A stretch of DNA of 64,000 nucleotides from Notolepis coatsorum (GCA_963971535.1 OZ020586.1:78881996-78945995); one strand, 5' to 3'. Shown: positions 30,416-42,185, counted from the stretch's first letter. Notes: generated by a model from the sequence alone, not told the origin. Numbers and translations: made by a program.

Positions 30416-33400
30416 AGTTTAATTTTGTTCCTTTTTTCTTTTTATTATAAGGAGTAACGCTTCACAGCCTGGTTCAAATAGTGGTGTGCCACCTGGCAAT
30501 TTAAAGGGGGAGTTAACAGGGAGCCAAGTAGGGTAATATAGGACTAGTGAGCCTATGTTATGGTTTACTTTCTGTTTGGGGAGGGTATGGGGGGGAAAAA
30601 GGGTGGGGGGGGGACCTAGTACAAATGCATATTATCTTCACGAACTCAATGCATGTGATCTTGTGAACCATGATAGAGTGTATGATATAACTGGAGTGAC
30701 TAATGGTAGGCATATGCACTGCGAACATGTGTGTGTGTGCAAAAACACACGCACGCGCTCATGTTCAAATGGAACGCTGCAATCTCTATAACAACCACAT
30801 TTAAACCCCTATTAAAGTCGATATTGAAAATGATCCTAGATGACTAGCACTCTGACATTTATGTCCTTCAATGTTAAGGGCATCAATAATCCCATTAAAA
30901 GGAAAAAGATTCTCAACTATTTAAAGAATCAAGATTGCGGCATTGAATTAATTCAGGAAAGCCACTTAACTGATGCAGAGCATGTGAAGTTGCAAAGAGA
31001 TTGGGTTGGGTCAGTATTTTATTCCTCATTTAATTCCAGATCAAGAGGAGTGGCCATACTATGTCACAAACAGTTAAACCTAAAAATACGTTCTCAAGAA
31101 AAAGACACTGCAGGTAGATGGATAATCCTCAAATGTGACATAAATCACGAACCTTTTACACTTATTAATATATATGGCCCCAACAAAGACGATGCACCCT
31201 TTTTTAGGAAAATTCTATTATCCTCTGCTCAAAACTATGGCACATGTATCCTTGGAGGTGACTATAATTTAACACTGAGCACATCAGATAGATCTAATAG
31301 CATCCCCCAGCCATTAAGTGCCGCAGCCAAAGTAGTAAGGGACGGTATGTCTGAAATGGGTTTGGTCGATGTTTGGAGAATACTTAACCCACTGGAGAGG
31401 GAATACTCATTTCATTCTGCGGTACATGACACTTATTCCAGATTAGACTTGTTTTTAACAACTAAATCACTACTTCACAATGTAATTGAATGTAAATATC
31501 TAGCCTCTACAATATCGGATCACTGTCCTTTGAAATTGAAGGTGAAACAATATTTGGACAAACCTAAAACTAAGCGTTGGAGATTCAAGCCATATCTCCT
31601 TAACGACCCAGATTTTGTTAACTTCCTAGAAAATCAAATTGATGACTTTTTAATAATTAATGTAAACTCTGCCTCCCCAAGCATAATCTGGGAGACACTG
31701 AAAGCTTACCTAAGAGGTCAGATAACGTCTTTTGGAGCTTTTAAACAAAGAAAAAGTAGACAGTATCTAAACACACTAGACAAAGAAATTCATGAACTAG
31801 AGAAAAAACACGCAGAATCCAATAGAGCAGATACTCTGCACATACTAGTAAAAAAGCGGCTTGAATATAGCAACTTAACTACTAGCCAAGTAGAAGCAGA
31901 CATGGCCAGAACTAAATACCACTACTATGAAAAGGGGGACAAAACCGGCAAGCTACTCAGCTGGCAAATAAGAAAAGAAGAGATGGCAAAAACAATAGAC
32001 TCAATCAAAACTAAGGATGGTGATGTATTACATAAACCTGAAGAGATAAACCAGCGTTTTGAAATGTTCTACCACAATCTATATACGTCTGAAAACCAAG
32101 ACTCAACTGCTACAAAATGCGAGGAATTCTTGGGAAATTTACCGATTACTAAGCTTCCTGTAGAAGTGAGAACTACTCTTGAAACAGAAATATCAAAGGA
32201 AGAAATCACCAAGGCTATTAACTCATTGCAAACGGGCAAAGCACCCGGTCCCGACGGCCTACCTGCTGAATTTTACAAACTGTTCACAAATAAATTAATC
32301 CGCCCTTATATGGACATGCTCAAAGACAGTCTCAATAATGGTAAATTACCACCAAGTCTAGAATTAGCAACAATCAATGTACTTCCTAAGCCCTCTAAGG
32401 ATAAACAACTTTGTGACTCCTATAGGCCCCTGTCAATGTTAAATGTGGATTATAAAATATTTTCTAAAGCACTCGCACTAAGAATGGACCCTGTGATGTC
32501 TCTCTTAATCCACGAGGATCAGACGGGTTTTATTCAGCAGCGACAGGGATCTGACAATATCAGAAAACTTTTTCATATCATTGAGCTCTCTAAACAAACG
32601 AATGACTCAAGACTTGTAATCTCGATGGATGCTCGAAAAGCTTTTGATACAATAGAATTTGAATATCTTTTTTATACTCTGAAACAGATGAATTTTGGTG
32701 ATGTTTTCATTAATTATATTAAGATGCTTTATTGCTCTCCGAAGGCACAAGTGTTGACAAATGGTATACTTTCCAAACCCTTCCAATTGGGACGTGGAGT
32801 ACGACAGGGCTGCCCACTCTCCGTATATCTGTTCGCCGCAGCCATTGAACCGTTGGCGGTGGCAATACGGAACAACAACAATATATGTGGCATAAAGACT
32901 GGAGCAAACGAATCCAAACTCTCACTATATTGTGATGATTTACTAATTTATATTACCCAACCAGATATATCCTTGCCGCAATTACTCAACATACTAGAAG
33001 CATACAGTGCCATATCTGGTTACACGATAAATTATGACAAGAGTGAAATAATGCCACTAAATAGTGTTACCACCCAGAATACCCACCCAATGATTTCCCA
33101 TTTTAAATGGGCACCAAAAAGCTTCAAATACCTGGGAATCCAAATATCTAATGACCTGAACCAAACATACCAAAATAACTATCTACCTATTATGGAAAAA
33201 ATCAAAACAGACCTATACAAATGGAAAGATCTACCAATTTCTTTAATTGGACGTGTTAATGTGGTCAAGATGAATGTTCTGCCTAAATTAATTTATTTGT
33301 TCCAGTCAATTCCACTCAGCTGTCCACCAAGCTTGTTTACATCACTGAATAAAATCATTTCAATGTTTTTGTGGTCCCAGAAACGGGCTAGGATCAGATT

Positions 33401-34931
33401 AAAAGCACTACAGGCTCCCCTGAATAAAGGGGGCTTAAACCTCCCCAACTTCAGACTGTACTACCTAGCCTGTCAATCACGTGTTATTTGGTGTTGGCTC
33501 AACAGTGAGAGGCTGCCCACACCAGCATGGGTTAAACTGGAAGAGAACATAATCCATCCTACTCCACTACAGGTAATCCCCTATATAGACACGCAAAAAA
33601 CCCTTAACTCTATCACTAAAAACCAGATTATACATCATACCTTTGCATGTTGGAAAGAAACTATTAAACTAATGGGAAATCAAAATACCTTGTTAATGAG
33701 CATGCCCCTGTGGAACAACCCTTGTGTCCCCAAAATTATTAGTGATGGAATATCTGAAAATTGGAGAACCAAGGGAATCAGCGAAATAAGAGACTTGTAT
33801 AACCAAAGCATCTTTTCTGATTTTAATTCCCTGAGAGCGAAATATAATTTACCTTCATCCATCTTTTTTAAATACCTACAGATACGGAACTGGGTCAAAA
33901 ATAACAGTTATAGCTATCCCCATATGTCTGAAACACCAATAGAGAAACTGTTTAACACTACAAAAACATCAAAGGGCCTGATATCTAAAATCTACACACT
34001 GATGAACACTGAACAGAAAGATGATAGGATGCTACAACAAAAAGATAAATGGGAAAAAGATATTAAACACAAATATACCATGAAAGAATGGCAGTCATTG
34101 CTCCAGAACTCCCAAACAACTTTAACAAATACCAACCATAGGTTAACACAATTTAATATACTACACAGAATTTATTATACACCTCACAGATTATATCAAT
34201 TTAGCCACGAGACATCACCCAATTGTCTTCGATGTCAACATGCTAAAGGGGACCTAATCCACACGTTCTGGAATTGCCGGAAGTTAAATTATTACTGGAA
34301 ATTTATATTTGAACAACTTTCAAAAATTATTGGAAAGACGATGACTCCTGACGCACGAATAGCTATTTTGGGTGATATCTCTATGCTGATTAACTTTGAC
34401 AACTTTGAAAAGAAATTTATCCTGTTAGGAATGTCTGCTGCAAAAAAATGTATTCTTTGTCATTGGAAATCTGAACCCCCTCCCCCGACTAAACAATGGT
34501 GGGCAGAACTCCTATCCTATTGCACACCTGAAAAAATCATGTATAATGTGAAAGGAAAAATAATACACTTTCAGAAGATCTGGGGTCGGGCAATGGATTA
34601 CATACCAAATATGGGTATAGAACTGGAGAGAGCCAATTGAAGCATAGAGATTGTGGATATTGTCTTTTTATATTCTATATTTGTCTGCCTGTTTTTTTCT
34701 TTTTGTTGTCATATTTATTATTTTATTCCGGTAGTAGCACAGACAATCATGGTCTTAAAGTAAATCATGCATTCGATAGTTTTTTCTTTTTTTTTGTACT
34801 AGGAAGGGTCGGGGAAGGGTTAGTAATTGTTTAGTTAGGAAATGTAATTTATATATTTATAACTTGCATTTTACAACTGTATGTAAATGAAATGTTAAAA
34901 GCAAATAAAAGATAATAATTGAAAAAAAAAA
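30416..34931 (+). mobile_element. second L1-clade LINE, 5' truncated before ORF2
   Basis: A 4.5-kb insertion with target duplication AAAGGACCT (30407-30415 and 34932-34940), 424 bases of spacer, a full ORF2 (30840-34640), a 3' UTR with AATAAA-like words and a pure A tail (about 34922-34934). ORF1 is absent, so it is 5' truncated within the inter-ORF region. The uninterrupted ORF2 and clean duplication show a recent insertion into an older LINE. Confidence 0.93.
30840..34640 (+). CDS. L1 ORF2: AP endonuclease and reverse transcriptase
   Basis: 1266 residues, uninterrupted. Endonuclease blocks: FNVKGINN, catalytic Glu in IQESHL, INIYGPN, GGDYN and SDHCPL. RT blocks: GPDGLPAEFYK (about 470), SYRPLSMLNVDYKIFSKAL, DQTGFIQQR, MDARKAFDT, RQGCPLS and the catalytic box YCDD at 697-700. 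A Cys rather than the usual Ala in the second place of the box is uncommon, but both Asp are kept. The C-terminal knuckle CLRC...H....C starts near 1128. It differs from the first L1 (2203-5973) throughout, so two separate L1 lineages are present. It lies in the intron of ZNF gene A in sense direction. Confidence 0.95.
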   Translation: MTSTLTFMSFNVKGINNPIKRKKILNYLKNQDCGIELIQESHLTDAEHVKLQRDWVGSVFYSSFNSRSRGVAILCHKQLNLKIRSQEKDTAGRWIILKCDINHEPFTLINIYGPNKDDAPFFRKILLSSAQNYGTCILGGDYNLTLSTSDRSNSIPQPLSAAAKVVRDGMSEMGLVDVWRILNPLEREYSFHSAVHDTYSRLDLFLTTKSLLHNVIECKYLASTISDHCPLKLKVKQYLDKPKTKRWRFKPYLLNDPDFVNFLENQIDDFLIINVNSASPSIIWETLKAYLRGQITSFGAFKQRKSRQYLNTLDKEIHELEKKHAESNRADTLHILVKKRLEYSNLTTSQVEADMARTKYHYYEKGDKTGKLLSWQIRKEEMAKTIDSIKTKDGDVLHKPEEINQRFEMFYHNLYTSENQDSTATKCEEFLGNLPITKLPVEVRTTLETEISKEEITKAINSLQTGKAPGPDGLPAEFYKLFTNKLIRPYMDMLKDSLNNGKLPPSLELATINVLPKPSKDKQLCDSYRPLSMLNVDYKIFSKALALRMDPVMSLLIHEDQTGFIQQRQGSDNIRKLFHIIELSKQTNDSRLVISMDARKAFDTIEFEYLFYTLKQMNFGDVFINYIKMLYCSPKAQVLTNGILSKPFQLGRGVRQGCPLSVYLFAAAIEPLAVAIRNNNNICGIKTGANESKLSLYCDDLLIYITQPDISLPQLLNILEAYSAISGYTINYDKSEIMPLNSVTTQNTHPMISHFKWAPKSFKYLGIQISNDLNQTYQNNYLPIMEKIKTDLYKWKDLPISLIGRVNVVKMNVLPKLIYLFQSIPLSCPPSLFTSLNKIISMFLWSQKRARIRLKALQAPLNKGGLNLPNFRLYYLACQSRVIWCWLNSERLPTPAWVKLEENIIHPTPLQVIPYIDTQKTLNSITKNQIIHHTFACWKETIKLMGNQNTLLMSMPLWNNPCVPKIISDGISENWRTKGISEIRDLYNQSIFSDFNSLRAKYNLPSSIFFKYLQIRNWVKNNSYSYPHMSETPIEKLFNTTKTSKGLISKIYTLMNTEQKDDRMLQQKDKWEKDIKHKYTMKEWQSLLQNSQTTLTNTNHRLTQFNILHRIYYTPHRLYQFSHETSPNCLRCQHAKGDLIHTFWNCRKLNYYWKFIFEQLSKIIGKTMTPDARIAILGDISMLINFDNFEKKFILLGMSAAKKCILCHWKSEPPPPTKQWWAELLSYCTPEKIMYNVKGKIIHFQKIWGRAMDYIPNMGIELERAN

Positions 34932-34940
34932 AAAGGACCT

Positions 34941-35230
34941 TCTCAATCGCTCAGTAGAGCATTGAGGCATCAACAATCTATCACTAAATGAGTTTCGCAG
35001 AGCATCAAAAATACTGAACAGTGGGTGGCCTTCAAAAGATAAAATGGTGTTTAGTTCTGGTTTGCTTGGCTATGATGATCTCCAGGGAATCAGGAGGGAG
35101 GCCAATCACTGAGCCAGCTTTTTTAATGATTTTATTTATACGTTTTTTGTCAGAAACCGTGATGCTGCCCCCCCAGCAGAGAACAGCATTAAACAGGACA
35201 CTAGCCAGGATACCTTGATAGAAGACATAG
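34941..35230 (-). pseudogene. old LINE C-terminus (right part)
   Basis: On the minus strand it encodes VLCWGGSITVSDKKRINKII and KKAGSVIGLPPDSLEII, the conserved C-terminal region of a fish LINE (I/Nimb- or RTE-like). It continues into 30415 once the L1 is removed. A TGA after HHFIF and further damage show that it is dead. Confidence 0.75.
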
Positions 35231-35489
35231 AGAAGTTACTTCACTGCCATTTGCATTGTTTGTGTTGTGGTTTCCTTTATTTTAGGACATCATGATGCCT
35301 TGTTGAATCATGCCTATAAATGTAAAACGTTAATGATACAAATATTCTTGTATTTATTATTATTATTTAAATCCGAGGATGTCTGTAGAATTGACGTGAA
35401 CGCAATCACCAATGATTTCTGCTCTTCCGCGTTCTTAAATCCTGTTCTTAGCCAAGAACAAATCCCAGATAAGAAACTCCTCAAGAAGT
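35231..35489. other. ZNF gene A intron, nothing recognised
   Basis: No supported feature. Confidence 0.4.
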
Positions 35490-35897
35490 CAGCATTGCCT
35501 TGGCTTGGGCTGATCACTATACTAACTCGTTTGGCTGGGTTAGGGGGAGGGAAGCCGTGGGTGGGAAACTGGCGTTGTGGACAGCGGCGCCTACAGGTCA
35601 GGTCTGGGCGCTTGCTCAGCGGAGGCAGGACTTGAGGAAGGCAGCGTGACCTCCCACGCGTTACACTTCACCAATGAGAGTCCTCGCTGCCAGGTGAGAA
35701 GAGAGCCACTGGCTGTCGCCGCACGTGTCGGAGGAAGCGTGCGGATACTTCAGGGTTCCCTTGTACCGACCAGTAGGAGAACATGCGCACAACAACCAGG
35801 TAGGGGAGGGGGGGGAATTGGCACAATGACTAAATTGGGACGGGGAGAAAACAGAAAAATCAGAGAAAGGGAGATAAAAAAAGAAAAAAACGTCTCA
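35490..35897 (+). mobile_element. tRNA-SINE family 2, head missing
   Basis: The body matches the three full copies at 43-51 kb: GTTGTGGACAGCG, CCTACAGGTC, CACTTCACCAATGAGAGTCC, and ACTAAATTGGGACGGGGAGA before an A-rich end. The tRNA-like head is absent. Confidence 0.8.
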
Positions 35898-36145
35898 AGA
35901 ATGCCAGAATTGGCCCGAGAACTTCATAAGTGGAGTTAACTTTTTCGTAAGTTCGGTCGTCAATTGTTTCTAGTGGTCTCTGCACGGAGTAAATGAATAA
36001 TAGAATATGGAAAATGACATTATTCTATGGTGTTTTTGGCCACATCAGCCTACAACTAGACACTCTCTCTCTTCATGAAACTAAGAAAGGTGTTTAATTG
36101 TTATGTATTGTATATTTATCAGCTGTTTATCTCTTTACCCTCTAG

Positions 36146-37452
36146 TCCACCTGCGGCTCCCCGTTTGTGACGAGGAGGAGCCAGGAGGCCAGGAGGAGCC
36201 AGAGCCCCTACAGATCAAAGAGGAGCTATTCCAACAGCAAGAGGAGGCGTCCGGCTCCAGGTTTACATTACAGCCCATCAAACATGAAAACGAGGAGGAG
36301 GATACTCAGTGGTCACAGCTTAGCCAAACCCTCAAAGAGGAAAGCGGAGAGAGCGACCCTCTACCGGGCACCTCAAGAGACCGGATGAACACAGAACCTG
36401 ATGGAGAGGACTGTTGGGTATCAGAACCGTATGGAGAGAGCTGGGGGGTGTCGGAACCAGCTTGTGACATAGAACCAGCTAGAGATGTCCACGTCCTCTC
36501 TTCAGAAGGCTCTAGAGCTGAGACGGAAGACAGTGATGATTACGGCAAGGAGACGAGGGCCCTAAACTCACTGAAATCAAAGAAGACACAGAAAGGACAA
36601 CAGTCGTCTCCCAGCAAGAAGTTAAAGAGATCTACCGACTCACCCCGTGAACTGAAGCCGATGTGTCTCGTTCCGTCGACGTCTTGCTGCAGAGTGTGCG
36701 GAGAGTCCTTCCCCAATACCGTCTCTTTAATGAGGCACGTCAGAGTTCACTCGAAGCAGTGTGGGCTCTGTGAGAAGCATTTGGAGCCTGCAGAGAGCCT
36801 GTTGTGTCACCTTCAGGTTCACATGAAGTTCAAATGCTACGTCTGCGGTAAAAGATTTCCTACTGAGCGCAATCTGGAGCGGCACGTGGCGGTTCATACC
36901 GGAGACAAACCCTTCGGGTGCACGGAGTGTGGCAAGCGGTTTATCCGGAAGGGATATCTGACGACACACATGAGGAGTCACACGGGGGAGAAACCCTTTG
37001 GCTGTATAGAGTGTGGCCAAAGATTTAACCAGAAGGCACATCTGACGACACACATGATAACCCATACAGGGGAGAAACCCTTCAAGTGCTCCATTTGTAA
37101 CAGCAGCTTTGGATTGGGGTCAAATCTGAAGGCGCACATGAGGATTCATACAGGGGAGAAACCCTTTAGCTGCTCAGTTTGTGGCAAACGCTTTGGCCGC
37201 CAGTCGGTTCTGAAAAGCCACATGACGTGTCACACGGGGGAGAAACCCTTCAGCTGCTCTGTGTGCGACACGAGCTTCGGCGTGGCGTCGAGTCTGAAGA
37301 GACACATGCGAGGTCACACGGGGGAGAAACCCTTTTGCTGCTCTATTTGCGGCAAAAGCTTTAGCCAGAAGTCAACTCTGAAAACACACGAGAGTTCACA
37401 CGGGAGAGAGCCAATGGGGTCGTTTGAGATGAGCAGGATCTGTGCCGTTTAG
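36146..37452 (+). CDS. ZNF gene A, exon 2: nine C2H2 zinc fingers
   Basis: Begins after the acceptor CCCTCTAG in phase 1, which fits exon 1. Joined length is 497 residues. First comes an acidic, Glu-rich stretch with EEPEPLQIKEE (a phrase typical of fish ZNFs), then a KKTQKGQQSSPSKKLKR basic patch (possible nuclear signal). Nine CX2CX12HX3H fingers follow at about residues 243-481. Fingers 1-3 have irregular linkers and 4-9 TGEKP linkers. Expected role: sequence-specific DNA binding in the nucleus; target unknown. The first two fingers (CGLC-KHLEP type) are shared with gene B, so the two are paralogues. An upstream ATG at 36103 is intronic and probably not used. Confidence 0.88.
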
Positions 37453-37859
37453 ACAGCCTCGCTGAGCACACCGCACGACTCGTCCGACTTCCTGTGGAGG
37501 CCCAGCTGCCTCACAGGACCGAGGCAACTTGCAGTTTTGGGAGCGATGTGCTGGTTCTGTGCTGGTGCTGTGCTGGTGTCGCTCTTCACCGACCGCAGGA
37601 CTTCCTGAATGATGGGAAATGGACTTGCTATAGATTGAGTAAATCACCTATTGGCTCAGAAAAGCCTCATGTCGCCACACAAGGAAATTAAGAGACTTTG
37701 ACCCCCCCACCGTTCCTTTCAACAAATGTACTCTTCATCATTGTTTCGATACAGGCTACACTTCATGAACCAGTGTTGTAGTACTGGAGTCCAGGCCATG
37801 TTTAATGTAGACCTTTTTTTTTTTGTATGTCAGCTATTTGACTGCCGGAGTGGACTAAA
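37453..37859 (+). other. probable 3' UTR of ZNF gene A
   Basis: No coding segment. No AATAAA is seen close to the stop. The first clear AATAAA is at about 38070, so the 3' UTR may extend through the GACTCG repeat. Confidence 0.45.
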
Positions 37860-38000
37860 CCTTGATGACTTGGACTCTGACTCGGGTAATGGGGACTCGA
37901 CTTGGACTCGACTCTGGCTCTTCTTTGGTGACTCGGACTCGAACACTGGGGACTCGAGACGAGACTCGGACTCGAGATTTAGTGACTCGACTACAACACA
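37860..38000. repeat. GACTCG-rich short repeat
   Basis: Many GACTCGGACTCGAACAC-like words, a degenerate 6-bp (GACTCG/GACTTG) repeat. Confidence 0.85.
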
Positions 38001-38394
38001 GTCATGAACTGTCAGGCAGACGCCAAATGATTTTATTCACAATTGAATGCCTTATACCGTAAATGGCTAAATAAACGTAGACCTGTGCCATATCAATGGC
38101 TATATCAATATAAATGTATCAAAACCCAAAGGTCCTGGTCAGTGCCCTGTCTGTATTATTTAAAATAATTAACAAAGAAAGACTAAGAGACACATGATTC
38201 ACGTAAATTTGTAGTTAGGTGTTGTACTGTTAGCCTTTCTTCTGCATTAATATCAAAGCCTAAACCAACCTGCAAAATATTTCCAATTGTCTAGCAGTTT
38301 GCCGATTGATCTAGAAGTGAAAGACTATATTATGTCACATCCTGTATAATAAATGTGACGTCTGCCATTGAAAGGAAAGGAACGTCTTTATTTG
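38001..38394. other. no recognised feature
   Basis: AT-rich. Contains AATAAA at about 38070, a candidate polyadenylation site for ZNF gene A. Confidence 0.4.
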
Positions 38395-39060
38395 CCTGAT
38401 ATTCTTTTTCTGATCAAATTTTTTTTCTTATTATTTTCCACATGAAACAAGACGCAACACAATACAGTAATAATAATACACAAGACATCACAGGACAGTA
38501 ACTTCAATAATAATAATGACAATTAAATTAAGTCAAATTAAATCAAAAGCAGTATAGTATAAATAATATAAAATAAAAAGGGAAAAATAATAATAATGAT
38601 AATATATATATATATATACATCCATACAATCATTCAGGAGGAGCTCAGCAGATCAGAACACCATAGGAGAGTGAGAGTCCACCCACTCCTGCCATCCAAC
38701 TCAAAAAACAGGACCCCCACATATCCCAGGTCCACCGCACATAGAGTCGAGCACCCCGAGCCCCCACCCGCCCCAACCCTGACTGCCTGTTCCACAAGAA
38801 CCCCAAGTCCAGCATCCCAGAGAACCAGAGCACCACGCCTCAATGGCACTCTGCGAGACCCCGAACCCCCCACGGCCCAGAGGCAACCATCAAAACCACA
38901 GCAACCGAGGGCCCATAAAAAACCACCCGACACGCAGCGAACACACAAGACCCCCCCCCCCCCCCGCGGCCGAACCACCGAAATGATGGCCTCCCCCCGA
39001 TACTCCCCCCTCCCCCCACTAAGCTGCTTTATTTGCCCGATTTCTTAACGTTTTTTTTTG
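38395..39060 (-). repeat. L1 3' UTR fragment
   Basis: Antisense of an L1 3' end: the minus strand ends GTCTTGTTTCATGTGGAAAA plus TAATAAG and A-rich words, like the first L1 at 6460-6508. The C-rich part (about 38640-39010) is the G-rich L1 3' UTR on the other strand. Confidence 0.6.
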
Positions 39061-39140
39061 CCTTTCTATATTTTTCTCTCATCCCCCAATTCTTGTCATT
39101 ATGTCAATTTCCTCCTGGTCATTGCGCTGCCCTACTGTCG

Positions 39141-39560
39141 GTCTGGTGAGGGTGTATACTACCACATGTCTCCTCTGTGGGTCTGGGGAGGGTGTAGACT
39201 ACCACATGTCTCCTCTGTCGCTCTGGTGAGGGTGTAGACTACCACATGTCTCCTCTGTGGGTCTGGGGAGGGTGTAGACTACCACATGTCTCCTCTGTCG
39301 CTCTGGTGAGGGTGTAGACTACCACATGTCTCCTCTGTCACTCTGGGGAGGGTGTATACTACCACATGTCTCCTCTGTCGGTCTGGGTAGGGTGTAGACT
39401 ACCACATGTCTCCTCTGTCGCTCTGGGGAGGGTGTAGACTACCACATGTCTCCTCTGTCAGTCTGGGGAGGGTGTAGACTACCACATGTCTCTGTCGCTC
39501 TGGGGAGGGTGTAGACTACCACATGCCTCCTCTGTCAGTCTGGGGAGGGTGTAGACTACT
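39141..39560. repeat. 40-bp minisatellite
   Basis: About ten copies of a 40-bp unit containing GAGGGTGTAGACTACCACAT and GTCTCCTCTGTCG; one copy is 5 bases short. Confidence 0.95.
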
Positions 39561-39562
39561 AC

Positions 39563-41228
39563 ATGTTTACATTTACATTTAGTCATTTAGCTGACGCTTT
39601 TATCCAAAGCGACTTACAAGTTCTGTACGACAAGTCATCAGGAACGGTACAACTCTTATCAGCTGAGTAACAATGTTCATCAAAGTGTTGCGTGTTACAG
39701 TGTAGGTTAGTTTATTAGGACAAGTGCATGACAGTAAGGTTAGTTAGTGTTAGAGTTTTTATATATATATATATATTTATTTTTTATATTATTATTTCAG
39801 ATAATGGTTGAAGTGCGTCTTTAGTCCACAGCGGAAGATTGGACGGGTTTCGGCTGTCCTAACTGGTGTGGGTAGTTCATTCCACCATTGTGGGGCAAGG
39901 ACTGAGAATAGGCGGCTTCTCTTTGATGACCCTCCCGGGGCTCGGATAGGAGTAGGTCTGAGGCGGCCAGAAGATGCAGAGCGTAGGGGTCTTGAGGGTG
40001 TGTAGTTAGAGACCATTGACCGGAGGTAGGCGGGAGCGGTTCCCTTTGCCGCACGGTATGCTAGGTCGAGGGCCTTGAAGCGGATACGTGCAGCAATGGG
40101 GAGCCAGTGCAGGTCCCTAAGAAGTGGGGTGACATGGGCCGACTTCGGTAGGTTTGAGATCAGGCGGGCCGCTGCGTTCTGAATGGGTTGAAGAGGCTTG
40201 GTGGCAGTGGCCGGGAGGCCAGCGAGCAGTGCGTTGCAGTAGTCGAGGCGGGAGATGACTGTTGATTGGACGAGGAGTTGGGTGGCTTCTTTTGTCAGTA
40301 AGGGGTGGATCCTTCTGACGTTGCTCAGGAGGAATCTGCAGGTTCTGGTTGTCGCTGCGATGTGAGCAGAGAAGTTCAACTGGTTGTCGAGGACAACATC
40401 AAGGTTCTTGGCGGTCGGGGACACGGTCATAGCTGCATTCTCGACTGTGATGGAAAGGTCGGTCAGGGGGAGGATTTGGCCGGCAGGTGGAGCAATTATG
40501 TTTTGCTTAGGTTCAGTTTGAGGTGGTTGGTCATCATCCAGGCGGAGATGTCGGACAGACAGGCCGAGATCCGCTCAGAGATGTGGATATCTGAGGGAGG
40601 GAAGGAGAGGAAGAGTTGAGTATCATTGGCATAACAATGATACGAGAAGCCATGAGACGTGATAATGTTACCCAGTGATTTAGTGTAGAGGGAGAAGAGA
40701 AGGGTCCTAGGACCGAGCCTTGGGGGACACTTGGTAGGAGCGGTCATTGAGGTATGATGTCAGCCATGTCAGCGCAGAGCCAGCCACTCCCATTCCTGCG
40801 AGGGCCGCGAGGAGGATCTGATGGTTGACTGTGTCGAAGGCTGCAGATAGATCTAGGAGAATCAGGACAGAGGAGAGTGCCTCTGTGACCGCAATGAGGG
40901 CCGTTTCTGTGGAGTGGCCAGTCCGGAAGCCAGACTGTTTAGGGTCTAGGAGGTCATTCTGTAAGAGATGAGCAGTAAGTTGGTTGGATACAGCACGTTC
41001 AAGTGTTTTATAAAGAAAGGAGAGAAGAGAGACAGGACGATAGTTGCCTATGACGGTGGGGTTCAGGGTAGTTTTTTTTGAGGGGCGTGACTCTGGCTTG
41101 TTTTAGGGAGGTGGGGACCACCCCCGAGTTGAGTGAGGAGTTGATGGTTGCAGTTAGGAATGGGAGGATGTCTGGTGCTATGGTCTGGAGGAGTGGGGAG
41201 GGTAGCTGGTCCAGCTGGCATGTAGTCG
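39563..41228 (-). pseudogene. L2-type LINE, 5' truncated and decayed
   Basis: The 3' end is the antisense phrase ACATTTACATTTAGTCATTT then GACGCTTTTATCCAAAGCGA, a very common fish L2 end. On the minus strand: RT text GFSYHC then [11 protein letters not shown] (catalytic second residue pair N-D instead of D-D), then C-terminal SRLDYCNALLAGLP, RDLHWLPIAARIRFK and WWNELPTPVR. Coding is split over at least three frames (41262-41008, 40747-40496, 40430-39792), so this copy is dead. Confidence 0.9.
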
Positions 41229-41560
41229 GACGGTTGTATATAGCGCCTTTCAGGAAACCCAAGGCGCTTAACAGAGGAGGGGGACAAACTAAGGGGAAGG
41301 AGATCAGAGGAACAATTGGGTAAAAAGAGGGAAGTCAGGCAGAGTCATTAATACATTTGGTGAAGAGGTAAGATTTGAGTAGTGATTTGAAGGAGTCCAG
41401 GGATGTAGCGTTGCGAATGTCTGGCGGGAGGGAGTTCCAGAGGGTGGGTGCGGCAACAGAGAAGGCTCTGGGACCGACAGTGCGCAGGTTGGTGGTGGGG
41501 ATGGGGGTCTGTGGATTATCCTGAGTAACCTGGTCATGATCTCTGGAAAGAAACATGGCT
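41229..41560 (-). pseudogene. LINE C-terminal and 3' end fragment
   Basis: Second copy of the LINE end at 24427-24890: AFSVAAPTLWNSLPPDIRNA then SLDSFKSLLKSYLFTKC on the minus strand. It abuts the truncated 5' edge of the L2 copy. Confidence 0.82.
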
Positions 41561-41759
41561 TTTGAGTTTTTCCCATTTGTTTATTTATTCATCTCCATTG
41601 TATTGAGTGTAGACATCTCCACGACACATAACTACAAAACTAGGAGAATCACACTGAAATGATCTGGATGGAAAGATAGCACTCTGGGTAAGCAAGATTC
41701 TTTTATAATTTTTTTATTTTTATTTTGGGTGAACTGCCCCTTTTCACTGTGCGTGAGGT
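41561..41759. other. no recognised feature
   Basis: Contains TATTTTGGGTGAACTGCCCC, a phrase seen in fish interspersed repeats. Family not identified. Confidence 0.35.
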
Positions 41760-42185
41760 TGTTTGTAGAGCTAAATCTATATTTTATATTATTGCTATGT
41801 GTCCATTGTCAATTGACAGTATAAACCTTCCCTTCAATATGCCATAAAGAAATAATTTTCTCATCAATACGTTCCCATTTTATAGCGTCGTGAATATGAA
41901 CTTTATATCGGAATGGTCTGGGGTAATTCCTGCAAAACTAGTTATAGGGCGCTAAGCTAATAACGTTAAATCGATTGGCGTTTCGGCCCTACACAAGCTA
42001 GAGTTAGAAATCTAAATGCATATGATCGGTATCATGTTCGACCATGAATGCATGAAAAGGGGGGGGGGGCGGGCAGGGGAAGTCGTTTCTGATTATTGAT
42101 TACCAATAACGGCATTCGTTATTGCAACATCATACGCTGACCGGGTGGATGGCTATGAGAACAATCTCAGATCAGGCTGAAATTT
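41760..42185 (+). repeat. unnamed dispersed repeat, copy 2
   Basis: Same order of blocks as 25978-26390, including CATGAATGCATGAAAAGGGG with a long G run and AATAACGGCATTCGTTAT. The copies are clearly diverged. Confidence 0.6.

Noticed and set aside
36103-36145. ATG at 36103 as start of ZNF gene A
   Set aside because: The hydrophobic leader is intronic text before a clear acceptor. Gene B shows that the true start is in a separate exon.
38596-39048. 150-codon Pro/Arg-rich frame
   Set aside because: It is antisense to an L1 3' UTR fragment with C-rich low complexity.
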